64,000 bases of DNA from Blastococcus aurantiacus (lineage in GTDB: Bacteria; Actinomycetota; Actinomycetes; Mycobacteriales; Geodermatophilaceae), in the NCBI RefSeq assembly GCF_900102425.1, contig NZ_FNBT01000002.1:434001-498000 (forward strand), read 5' to 3'. Both the position numbers and the translations under genes were made by a program. The stretch's first letter is position 1. Each line of letters begins with the position of its first letter. The notes below the pieces were generated by a model. The model saw nothing but the letters and a program-made list of their open reading frames with translations, was not told where the DNA came from and ran no database searches. Below are positions 52,491-60,790 of the stretch, piece by piece.

Positions 52491-53951
52491 TCACCGTCCG
52501 CCACGACCGACGGCCTTGACCGGCTTCAAGCTCCGGACGGCGGGCATGACCGGCAGCGGCACCGCGTCGGGCGCCGGGCCGGACGAGCGCTCCTCGCCGG
52601 TCTGCCGGTAGGCGTACACGTCGTCGGGACGGGACACCTGGTTCAGCACCAGGCCCAGCACCCTGCCCTTGACCTGCTCGAGGGTCTGGAGGCTCTCGGC
52701 CAGCTGCGAGCGGCGCACCCGGGTGACGTTGGCGAGGACCAGCATCCCGTCGACCGCGCGCGAGAGGATCGCGGCGTCGGCCACCGGCAGCAGCGGCGCG
52801 GTGTCGACCACCACGAAGTCGTAGTCGGCGCGGAGTTCCGCCAGCAGGGCCCGCATCGCGGGCGATCCCAGCAGTTCCGCCGGGTTCGGCGGGGTGCGGC
52901 CGGACGCCAGGACCTGCAGGCCCCGGGAGCCCCAGTCCTGGACGACGTCGGCGGCCGACGCCCGGCCGATGAGCACGTCGGTCAGCCCGACAGCGCCCTC
53001 GATGCCCAGCAGGCGCGCCACAGCGGGCCGGCGCAGGTCGGCGTCCACGAGCAGGACGCGGTCACCGGTCTCGGCCAGGCTGGCCGCGAGGTTCGCCGCC
53101 ACGGTGGACTTGCCCTCGCCCTGCAGCGACGAGGTCACCGCGATCACGCGCGCCTCGCGGGAGCCCGCGCCGTCGGAGGGCACGGCGAGGAACTGCAGGT
53201 TCGTGCGCAGCATCCGGAAGCTCTCCGCCTCCGACGCGTGCGGGTCCGCCTCCACGACGATCGGCGGGGCGCCACGCCTGCTGCGGGTCGGGATGGACCC
53301 GACCACCGGCAGCGTGGTCAGCTCCGCGGCGACGCCGGCGTCGCGGACCCGGTTGTCCAGGGCGTCCCGGGCGAGGGCGGCCGCCAGGCCCAGCAGGATC
53401 CCGGCGACCAGGCCGGTCGCGAGATCCAGCGGCAGGTTCGGTCCGACCGGCCCCGAGGGGACCTCGGCTGCCGCCACCGGCAGGGACCGCACCGTCGCCT
53501 GCCCGGTGTCGTCGTCGGGGGCGATGTCCTCGACCACGCGGGACAGGCTCGCGACCACCGCGTCGGCGAGCGCCGCGCTCCGCTCCGGCGACGGGTCCGT
53601 GGCCGACAGCTCGATGATCGCGGTGTCCAGGGGGACCCGGGCATCGAGGCTGCGCGCCAGCTCGGCGGGCGTGGCGGTCAGCTCGAGCTCGTTGATGACG
53701 GGCAGGAGCACCGCCGGGGTGGTCGCCAGCCGGGCGTAGGAGGTCACCTGGTTCTTCGTGTAGGTGGAGCCCTGCACCAGCTCGGAGGCGGAGTCCCCGT
53801 ACTCGGGCGAGAAGAAGACGGTCGCCGTCGACCGGTAGGTCGGGGTCTGCCCGTTCGACCAGACCAGCGCCGCCAGCAGCCCGAGCATGCTCGCGGCCAC
53901 CACCCAGCGCCAGCGACGGCGCACGGCGGTCAGCGGTCCTCGGGCCCCCAT
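52491..53951 (-). CDS. BY-kinase / polysaccharide co-polymerase (Wzc-like)
   Basis: The 486 residues fuse a Wzz-type chain-length domain to a tyrosine autokinase. Membrane helices lie at about 17-32 and 175-195. Kinase motifs are complete: Walker A TSSLQGEGKST (274-283), Walker A' VLLVDADLRRP (299-309) and Walker B FVVVDTAP (379-386). The C-terminal end lacks a Tyr-rich cluster; only Y446 and Y448 are near it, so autophosphorylation may be limited. GGGAG precedes ATG 53951. It is divergent from a related fusion gene. Confidence 0.92.
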   Translation of the reverse strand: MGARGPLTAVRRRWRWVVAASMLGLLAALVWSNGQTPTYRSTATVFFSPEYGDSASELVQGSTYTKNQVTSYARLATTPAVLLPVINELELTATPAELARSLDARVPLDTAIIELSATDPSPERSAALADAVVASLSRVVEDIAPDDDTGQATVRSLPVAAAEVPSGPVGPNLPLDLATGLVAGILLGLAAALARDALDNRVRDAGVAAELTTLPVVGSIPTRSRRGAPPIVVEADPHASEAESFRMLRTNLQFLAVPSDGAGSREARVIAVTSSLQGEGKSTVAANLAASLAETGDRVLLVDADLRRPAVARLLGIEGAVGLTDVLIGRASAADVVQDWGSRGLQVLASGRTPPNPAELLGSPAMRALLAELRADYDFVVVDTAPLLPVADAAILSRAVDGMLVLANVTRVRRSQLAESLQTLEQVKGRVLGLVLNQVSRPDDVYAYRQTGEERSSGPAPDAVPLPVMPAVRSLKPVKAVGRGGR

Positions 53952-54173
53952 CTCAACTCCCCCTCGTCGCCGCGCCGCCGTGGTGCGTGGTCGGCGCGGG
54001 GCGCCGTGTGGCGCAACGGGGCCCAGTCTGCGGGCCGCTCCGGGCCGACCGCCCCGCCCGGAACGTCCGCGCCACCCTTTCGGGTCACGGCCGGCCGCGA
54101 CCTGCGCCGGAGATGGCCTGGTCGGGCAGCGGGTGGGGGACGATGGCCACTCGACCCGGGGGGAGGCACGTCG

Positions 54174-56537
54174 GTGGAGCCGAGACAGTACGCGGCAGCC
54201 GTGTGGCACCGGTCCCTCTGGATCGGGGCCACCGGGTTCACCGTGGCCGCGCTCGCCGTGATCAGCGGCATGGCGGCCTCCCCCAGCTACACCGCCACCA
54301 GCTCCCTGTACGTCGGCGTCAGCGAGGTGGACGCCGGCCAGGGGCTGGCCTGGAGCTCGCTCCTGGACGACGAGCTGCTGCCCTCGATCGTCCGGCTCGG
54401 GACGTCCCCGGCGGTCCTGGGCCCGGTCGCCGAGGAGCTGCCCGTCGACCGGACCCCGGCAGAGCTCGCCGCGGACGTCGACATCGCACCCGTGCCGGAC
54501 ACGTCGGTCCTCGTGGTCACGGCCCGGGCGGCGAGCGCCTCCGGGGCGGCCGACCTGGCCGACGCGGTCGCCGAGAGCCTCTCCACGGTGGCGACGGCGG
54601 CGCACGCCGACGCCGACGGCGGCTCCTACCTGCGGGCCGACGTCGTCGGGCCCGCCCGCGAGCCCCGCTTCCCGTCCGGCACCGCGGCCCGCACCGGCGC
54701 GGTGCGCGGGCTCGCCGTCGGCCTGCTCCTCGGCGTCGTGCTCAGCGGCCTCCTCGAACTGGCGCGGCCGCGGATCCGTGATCTGGCCACGGCGGCCGCA
54801 CTCACCACCTCACCGGTCCTGGCCGGGCTGCCCGCCGCGGGACGGGGAGGTCCGCGCGGCGGTCGCCGGACCGGCCTCGACCGGCTCGCCTGGCTGCTGC
54901 GTTCCTCCCCCGCGGTCCCGGACCTCCGGCGGCTGGTCGTCCTGGGCACGGATGCCCGGGTCGCCCGGCGGTTGGCGGACGACCTCGGACAGGTGCCGGG
55001 CACGGGCCTGGCACCCGTGCCGATGTCCGCGGCCGGGCTGCGGGACGTACGCCCGGCGGAGCACGACGGACTGCTCGTCGTCGCGACCGGGCGCACCACG
55101 CACCGGTCCCTCACCGCCGCCGTGGCAGCCGCGGAGGCCTCTGGCATCCCCGTCCTCGGGGTGGTCCTGGACGGAATCCTCCCCCCTGCGGCACGGTGGC
55201 GTGACCGGCTGCTCGCCGCGGTGCGCGGGAACGCGCCGCTGCCGCGGCGGGTCAGCGCCGCGCCGGGCGCCGTCGACGGTCTCCGCCCGCCGTGGCTCAC
55301 CTCGAGCCGGATCGCGGCCGCCGGTGCCCTGTTCGCCGTCGGCCTGGCCATGCCGACCCCCGGGTCCACGACGACCGCTTTCGTCGCGGGCCTGGTGCTG
55401 CTGCCGTTGTGGATCGCGGCGGTTCCCCGCTTCCGGGGCGCGGGCCTGCTGTGCGGGCTCGCGGTCCTGGCCCTCGTCTCCGGGGCGCTGCTCGCCGGCT
55501 GGTCCGCGGTGGAGCGCGACTTCTCCGTCCGGGCCGCCACGGAGATACCGGTCCTGCTGCTGACCGGCCTGGGCGCGGTCGGGCTGGTCCTGTGGGCACG
55601 CGGCGTCCTGCCGGTCCCGGCGATCGGGGTGGCGTACGGCCTCGGCCTCCTGGTCCACGGCCTGCTCCGGGCCGACCAGTCGATCAACGCCTTCAAGTTC
55701 GAGCTGTCGCTCCCCCTCACCATCGTCGTCCTCTCCCTGGCGGGAATGCGGCAGGGCCGGGCCGCCGCCGTGGTGGCCCTGGCCGGGCTGGGGATCGCCA
55801 ACGTCGCCAACGACGCGCGCAGCGCCTTCGGCTTCTGCGTGATCGCGGCCGGCCTGGTGCTCTGGCAGCTCCGCCCGGTGGCCCGCGCCGGCCGGTCGAA
55901 CGCCTGGGCCGGCATCCTGCTGCTCGGCGCGACCGCCGTCGGCGTCTACCTCGCGGCCACCGAGCTCATGATCGCCGGGGCACTCGGCGAGGAGGTCCAG
56001 ACCCGCACCACGACGCAGATCGAGCAGTCGGGGTCCCTGCTGCTGGGCGGCCGGCCGGAGTGGACGGCCACCTGGGCGCTCATGCAGGACCGGCCCCTGG
56101 GGTACGGGCTGGGCATCGTCCCGGACAGCCACGACCTGGACGTCGCCCGGGCCGGTCTCGCGGTGACCAGGATCCCGACGGTCGAGGGCTACCTCGAGAA
56201 CTTCATGCTCACCGACCGGTTCGAGCTGCACTCGGTGGCGGCGGACCTCTGGTCCGCCCTCGGGCCGGCCGGGCTGGCCTACGGCGTGGCCCTGGCGGCA
56301 CTGCTCGTCGGGTCGCTCTCCCAGCTGCTCGCGCGGCGGCAGGCCTCCGGGCTCGTGTGCTTCCTCGGCCTGACCGCCATCTGGAACGTGGCCTTCGGGA
56401 CGCTGCCCTCGAACGGCGTCGAGGTCTCCTTCGCCGTGGGGCTGATGCTGCTGGCGCGGACGACCGTCCCCTCGCGGGCCGCGGAGCCGGCCGGCACGGC
56501 GCCGGTCCCGGCCGTGCCCGCCGAGGTCCTGCGGTGA
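54174..56537 (+). CDS. Wzz-pseudokinase-Wzy/O-antigen-ligase fusion
   Basis: The 787-residue protein joins three parts. Residues 1-205 are a Wzz-like co-polymerase (helices about 15-35 and 178-196; TPAELAADVDIAPVPDTSVL). Residues 205-370 follow a BY-kinase layout but lack the nucleotide motifs (LRRLVVLGTDARVARRL in place of Walker A; DGLLVVATGRTTH in place of Walker B). Residues 375-760 form about ten membrane helices with an O-antigen-ligase/Wzy end (GGRPEWTATWALMQDRPLGYG, FELHSVAADLWSALGPAGL with H686). Such a fusion would couple chain-length control and polymerisation. GTG start after GGGGAGG. Confidence 0.82.
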   Translation: MEPRQYAAAVWHRSLWIGATGFTVAALAVISGMAASPSYTATSSLYVGVSEVDAGQGLAWSSLLDDELLPSIVRLGTSPAVLGPVAEELPVDRTPAELAADVDIAPVPDTSVLVVTARAASASGAADLADAVAESLSTVATAAHADADGGSYLRADVVGPAREPRFPSGTAARTGAVRGLAVGLLLGVVLSGLLELARPRIRDLATAAALTTSPVLAGLPAAGRGGPRGGRRTGLDRLAWLLRSSPAVPDLRRLVVLGTDARVARRLADDLGQVPGTGLAPVPMSAAGLRDVRPAEHDGLLVVATGRTTHRSLTAAVAAAEASGIPVLGVVLDGILPPAARWRDRLLAAVRGNAPLPRRVSAAPGAVDGLRPPWLTSSRIAAAGALFAVGLAMPTPGSTTTAFVAGLVLLPLWIAAVPRFRGAGLLCGLAVLALVSGALLAGWSAVERDFSVRAATEIPVLLLTGLGAVGLVLWARGVLPVPAIGVAYGLGLLVHGLLRADQSINAFKFELSLPLTIVVLSLAGMRQGRAAAVVALAGLGIANVANDARSAFGFCVIAAGLVLWQLRPVARAGRSNAWAGILLLGATAVGVYLAATELMIAGALGEEVQTRTTTQIEQSGSLLLGGRPEWTATWALMQDRPLGYGLGIVPDSHDLDVARAGLAVTRIPTVEGYLENFMLTDRFELHSVAADLWSALGPAGLAYGVALAALLVGSLSQLLARRQASGLVCFLGLTAIWNVAFGTLPSNGVEVSFAVGLMLLARTTVPSRAAEPAGTAPVPAVPAEVLR

Positions 56538-57562
56538 CGCCCCGAGCCGACGGTGCCCCGGTGGTGCGGGTGCTGCAGTCCTTCCCCGAGCCCCGCCCCA
56601 CCACGAACCCCTACCTGGTCCTGCTCCGCCGCAGCCTGGACGCGCTCCCGTCGGTCGAGCTGCACACCTTCGGCTGGCGCCGCGCCCTGCTGGGCCGGTA
56701 CGACGTCTTCCACGTGCACTGGCCCGAGGTCCTGCTGGACGCGCAGACGCCGGTCCGCGTGCTGCGGCGGCGGGGGCTGGTCGCCCTGCTGCTGATGCGC
56801 TTGCGGCTCACGCGCACCCCGGTGGTCCGCACCCTGCACAACCTCCGTCCGCACGAGGGCGTCGCCCGGGTGGACGCCGCACTGCTCCGCGCGCTGGACC
56901 GGCGGGCACGGGCGTGCATCCGGCTCAACGAGGAGACGCCGGTACCGGCGGGCACCACGGCGGTCACCGTGCCCCACGGCCACTACCGGGACTGGTACGC
57001 CGGCTACGAGGTGCCCGACCGGATCCCGGGCCGGGTCGCCTTCGTCGGCCTCATCCGCCCGTACAAGCACGTCGACGGACTCGTCGCGGCGTTCCGCGCC
57101 ACCGCCGACCGCGCACCGGACGCCGGCCTGCACGTCGCCGGCGGGGTTCCGGCCGACGGCACGGCCGAGCGGCTGCAGGCCGCCGCCGCCGGCGACCCGC
57201 GCATCTCGCTCACCCTCCGGTTCCTCGACGACGCCGAGCTGGTCGACGCCGTCGGCCGGGCCCAGCTGATCGCCCTCTCCTACCGGGAGATGCACAACTC
57301 CGGTGCGGCGCTGCTGGCCCTGTCGCTGGGCAGGCCCGTCCTCGTCCCGCGCAACGCGACCAACGCCCGCCTGGCCGACGAGGTGGGCGCGGAGTGGGTC
57401 CAGATGTACGACGGCGAGCTCGGGCCGGAGCTGATCCTCCGCGCACTCGACCGGACCGCGCTCCTGGGCCCGGGCGAGCACCCCGACCTGGGCGCGCGCG
57501 AGTGGGGGGCCGCCGGCGTCCGGCACCTCGAGGCGTACCGGGCGGCCCTCGCCTCCCGCTGA
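56534..57562 (+). CDS. Glycosyltransferase family 4-like
   Basis: The 342-residue protein has the GT-B fold order: N-terminal RVLQSFPEPRPTTNPYLVLL, VFHVHWPEVLL, RTLHNLRPHE, then the C-terminal donor domain VAFVGLIRPYKHVDGLVAAFR, and the acidic E in YREMHNSGAALLALSLGRPVLVPR. The GTG overlaps the stop of the fusion gene (GTGA), so both act together. It would add a sugar to the lipid-linked repeat unit; donor and acceptor are unknown. Confidence 0.88.
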   Translation: MTPRADGAPVVRVLQSFPEPRPTTNPYLVLLRRSLDALPSVELHTFGWRRALLGRYDVFHVHWPEVLLDAQTPVRVLRRRGLVALLLMRLRLTRTPVVRTLHNLRPHEGVARVDAALLRALDRRARACIRLNEETPVPAGTTAVTVPHGHYRDWYAGYEVPDRIPGRVAFVGLIRPYKHVDGLVAAFRATADRAPDAGLHVAGGVPADGTAERLQAAAAGDPRISLTLRFLDDAELVDAVGRAQLIALSYREMHNSGAALLALSLGRPVLVPRNATNARLADEVGAEWVQMYDGELGPELILRALDRTALLGPGEHPDLGAREWGAAGVRHLEAYRAALASR

Positions 57563-57594
57563 CCTCGCCTCGCGCTGACGCGAGGGCCGGCCGG

Positions 57595-58812
57595 TCAGCT
57601 GCCGGACAGCTCCCGCACCGGCGTCCGCGCCGTGGTGCCCGCCGCTCCGTCGACGTCGCCGTCCGCCGGCCGCAGCGCCCGCGGGTCGCCCACGAGGACG
57701 GCGTAGAGGGCCGACATCGCGAGGAACGACGTGACGATCACTGCCGGGTGGTCCATCGGCGTGCCGAGCTGGCTGACCACGCCCACCAGGAACCAGTGGT
57801 AGGCCAGCAGCACCCAGCCCCAGACCGCCCGGGCGCCGCGCAGCCGCAGGACCAGGACGACGACCGGCAGCAGGAAGACCAGGTCGTGCACCAGGTGCTT
57901 GAAGCACAGCAGCGAGATCACCGAGGCGATGCCGAGGACGAACACCCAGTCGCCGCTGCGGATCTGCCGGCGGGCGAGACCGGCCAGCAGCACCGAGCCG
58001 CCGACGGCGAGGGCCGTGACGAACAGGTCGTTGCCGTCGAGCCACGGGGTCAGGCCCGCGACGGTCATCAGGTCGGCCGCCCCGTCGCCGACGGCCGTCC
58101 GGCTCACCTCGAACGGCGCGAGCAGCGCCTCCAGGAGGTCGGTCGAGGTGACGACGGCGAACACGACGGCCGCGGCGAGCAGCACCACGCCGGCCACCAC
58201 GACGGTGCGCAGCCGCCCCGCGACCAGCAGGACCAGGGCCAGCGGCGCGAAGGAGTACTTCGTCAGGCTCACCGCGAGCGGAGCGCCCGCCCAGGGCCTG
58301 GCGGCAGCCGCGAACGCGATCGTGGCGAAGACCAGCAGGAACACCGCGTGCTGCCCGTAGCCCAGGCCGAGCCTCATCGGCGTCGAGGCCAGCACCATCG
58401 CCACGAGCAGGAGGGTCCCGGTCCGGCCCAGCGATGCGGTGCGCGCGTAGAAGACCGCGAGACCGATCGCGAGGACGACGGTGAGGACCAGCCAGACGAT
58501 GGACGCGGTCCGGAACGGCATCGCACCGAAGGGGACGAGGAGCTCGTAGAGCAGGTGCAGGTAGTTGGGCGACTGCGTCAGGATGATCTCCGGCGAGCCG
58601 TCCAGCCGCGCCTGGTAGGGATCCACCCCCTCGAGGAAGAGCCGCGCCGGGCTCCACTGGAAGTCGCTGCTGCCGAAGCCGCCCTCGGGCGAGAGGGCGC
58701 GCCGGGCACCGATGGCGACCGAGCCCACCGCAGCGAGGACCGCGACCAGGAGGGCCACCGTGCGCAAGACCTGCGGTCGCGTCGCCCGGGCGACGATCGA
58801 CGGCGCGTTCAC
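57595..58812 (-). CDS. GT87-like (DUF2029) polytopic glycosyltransferase
   Basis: The 405-residue membrane protein has about ten helices. The first loop has FGSSDFQWSPARLFLEGVDPY, matching the acidic loop of GT87 mannosyl/arabinosyl transferases that use polyprenyl-phosphate sugars, and a second with LGYGQHAVFLLVF. In the family a catalytic Asp lies in this first loop. GTG 58812 overlaps the stop of the GT2 gene by four bases. Last gene of the minus-strand polymer operon. Confidence 0.82.
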   Translation of the reverse strand: MNAPSIVARATRPQVLRTVALLVAVLAAVGSVAIGARRALSPEGGFGSSDFQWSPARLFLEGVDPYQARLDGSPEIILTQSPNYLHLLYELLVPFGAMPFRTASIVWLVLTVVLAIGLAVFYARTASLGRTGTLLLVAMVLASTPMRLGLGYGQHAVFLLVFATIAFAAAARPWAGAPLAVSLTKYSFAPLALVLLVAGRLRTVVVAGVVLLAAAVVFAVVTSTDLLEALLAPFEVSRTAVGDGAADLMTVAGLTPWLDGNDLFVTALAVGGSVLLAGLARRQIRSGDWVFVLGIASVISLLCFKHLVHDLVFLLPVVVLVLRLRGARAVWGWVLLAYHWFLVGVVSQLGTPMDHPAVIVTSFLAMSALYAVLVGDPRALRPADGDVDGAAGTTARTPVRELSGS

Positions 58813-59756
58813 GCGGCGGCCTTGCGGCGGTACTCGGCGTAGACGACGCCGACGGCGCCGGCCAGCATGCCGGCCCCACGGGCCGCCGTGCGCGCGCCCC
58901 GAGCCTCGTGCGTGGACGACCGCAGGGTCGCACCGAGCAGCCAGCGGCCCAGGCCGACGGCGACCCGCGGCAGCCCCTGCGCAGTGGCCTTCAGCCGGGC
59001 GGCGAGCCGGCCGGGGCCGGTCGGCGCCAGCACGAGCGCGACCCTGGCCGCGGTGTTGCCGTAGCGGAACGACCGCCGGACGACCCAGTCCCGGGACATG
59101 CGCGGAGCCGGCACGCGGTCGGTCACCACCGCCTCGTCGCACCAGACCATCAGGGCGCCGGTGTCCGTCAGCTGCCGGGTGAAGAGCGTGTCGCTGCCGC
59201 CGGTCAGCCCGAACCCGCCGTCGAAGCGGACCCCGGTGGAGCGGACGACCGCGAGGTCGAGCAGCAGGTTGTTCGTGGCCGCCACCGTGATGGGCGTGCC
59301 CGTGGCCAGCCGTCGCCGCTCGAAGAACCCCCCGGCCCCCACCCACGGGTCGAGGTCGCCGTCGAAGTCCGAGACGACCGCGCCCACCACCGCCGCGGCG
59401 GAGGTGCGGGCCTGGGTCTCGAGCAGTCGCGCCAGCCAGCCGGGGTGCGGCCGCTCGTCGTCGTCGATGAAGACGAGGAAGGCGCCGCCGGCCTCCTCCA
59501 GCGCCCGGTTCCGGGCGGCGGAGATGCCCGGCGTCTCCTCGACCACGTAGCGGATGCGCTCGTCGCCGAGGGCCGCCACGACCGGCCGGCCACCGGCCGC
59601 GGCGTCGTTGTCGACCACCAGCACGTCCACCCGCCGTCCGGCGCCCTCGTTCTCGGCCGCCTGCGCCAGGAGCAGCGGGAGCAGCTCGGCGAGGTCGTCC
59701 GGGCGCCGGAAGGTCAGGACGGCGATGGTCACCAGGATCTCGGGACCGGCAGTCAT
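58809..59756 (-). CDS. Glycosyltransferase family 2 (operon gene 3)
   Basis: The 315-residue protein has the GT-A start VTIAVLTFRRPDDLAELLPLL, nucleotide-binding VLVVDNDA, VEETPGISAARNRALEEAG, the DxD motif in FLVFIDDDERPHPGW, and the acceptor region FGLTGGSDTLFTRQL. No membrane helix is clear. ATG 59756 overlaps the previous stop by one base. Sugar specificity cannot be predicted. Confidence 0.9.
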   Translation of the reverse strand: MTAGPEILVTIAVLTFRRPDDLAELLPLLLAQAAENEGAGRRVDVLVVDNDAAAGGRPVVAALGDERIRYVVEETPGISAARNRALEEAGGAFLVFIDDDERPHPGWLARLLETQARTSAAAVVGAVVSDFDGDLDPWVGAGGFFERRRLATGTPITVAATNNLLLDLAVVRSTGVRFDGGFGLTGGSDTLFTRQLTDTGALMVWCDEAVVTDRVPAPRMSRDWVVRRSFRYGNTAARVALVLAPTGPGRLAARLKATAQGLPRVAVGLGRWLLGATLRSSTHEARGARTAARGAGMLAGAVGVVYAEYRRKAAA

Positions 59757-60790
59757 CAGCGGAGTCCTTCTCTCGGGAGGTCGGGGACGAGGGCGCGCGC
59801 GGGCGGGGTGACGGGGCGGGCGTCGTGCCCCGCCGGGGGCCGCAGGAGTGCGGCCGCGGCCGTGCGGAGGCCGGCCGCCGAGCCACGCACCGCCGCCCAG
59901 GCCAACGACGGCCGGTACAGCAGCTGGCGGCGGCCGCCGCGCAGCAGGATCTCCCTGCTCACGGCGGGGGTCGCCCACATCCACCGCACCAGCTGCCGAC
60001 GCGGGAGCAGCAGTGCGGCGAAGAGCAGCCGGTTGCGGCAGTTGAAGTAGTAGTAGAGGGCCGACTTGGCCTCGCCCCGCGTGGGGCCCTGCGTGCCGCC
60101 GGCGTCGTGCACCGCGGTCAGGTCGTCCCGGACGACGAGGGTGCCGCCCGCGGCCACGCAGCGGACGCTCAGGTCGACGTCCTCCCAGTACAGGAAGTAG
60201 CGCTCGTCGAGCGGGCCGATGCGCTGGAGCAGGTCGTCGTGGACCACCACGCAGGCGCCGCTCACCCACTCGTGCGCCGGTCCCGACGCGGCCCGGGCCC
60301 GCCGCCCCGGCGCCACCGGCAGTGCGCCGTCCGAGCGACCCCCGCGGATGCGGCCGCTGTCGAGGAAGACCCGGGCACCGGCGAAGTAGACGTTCCCCGC
60401 CGGGTCCACGACGCGCGGGCTGATCAGCGCCGCGGGCTCGCGCAGGCTGTGCCGGCGCAGCTCCTCGATCACGTCGGCCGCGACGACGGCGTCCGGGTTC
60501 AGCAGCAGGAACGCGACGCACCCGTGCGCCCGCGCGGCCTCGATCCCCGCGTTCACACCGGCGGCGAACCCACCGTTGCTCGGCAGGGCGACGAGCTGCC
60601 AGCCACGAGCCGCCGCGAGACCGGCGATCTCGTCGCGCGCCCGGTCGGTGGAGAAGTTGTCGACCACGACCACCCGGACCGGCAGGCCGGCGAGGTCCAC
60701 GGAGCCCAGGTTGCGCTCGATCAGCGCGGCCGAGCCGTAGTTGACGACGACGATGCCCAGGGCGCCCCCGTGCACCGCGGCGCCGCTCAC
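59756..60790 (-). CDS. Glycosyltransferase family 2 (operon gene 2)
   Basis: The 344-residue protein starts LGIVVVNYGSAALIERNL and has VRVVVVDNFSTDRARDEI, NGGFAAGVNAGIEAARA, LLLNPDAVV and the acceptor motif YFLYWEDVDLSVRC, typical of rhamnosyltransferase-type GT2 enzymes. The C-terminal Arg/Pro-rich part (PPARALVPDLPREG) is not conserved. GTG 60790 overlaps the flippase stop by four bases. Confidence 0.9.
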   Translation of the reverse strand: MSGAAVHGGALGIVVVNYGSAALIERNLGSVDLAGLPVRVVVVDNFSTDRARDEIAGLAAARGWQLVALPSNGGFAAGVNAGIEAARAHGCVAFLLLNPDAVVAADVIEELRRHSLREPAALISPRVVDPAGNVYFAGARVFLDSGRIRGGRSDGALPVAPGRRARAASGPAHEWVSGACVVVHDDLLQRIGPLDERYFLYWEDVDLSVRCVAAGGTLVVRDDLTAVHDAGGTQGPTRGEAKSALYYYFNCRNRLLFAALLLPRRQLVRWMWATPAVSREILLRGGRRQLLYRPSLAWAAVRGSAAGLRTAAAALLRPPAGHDARPVTPPARALVPDLPREGLR

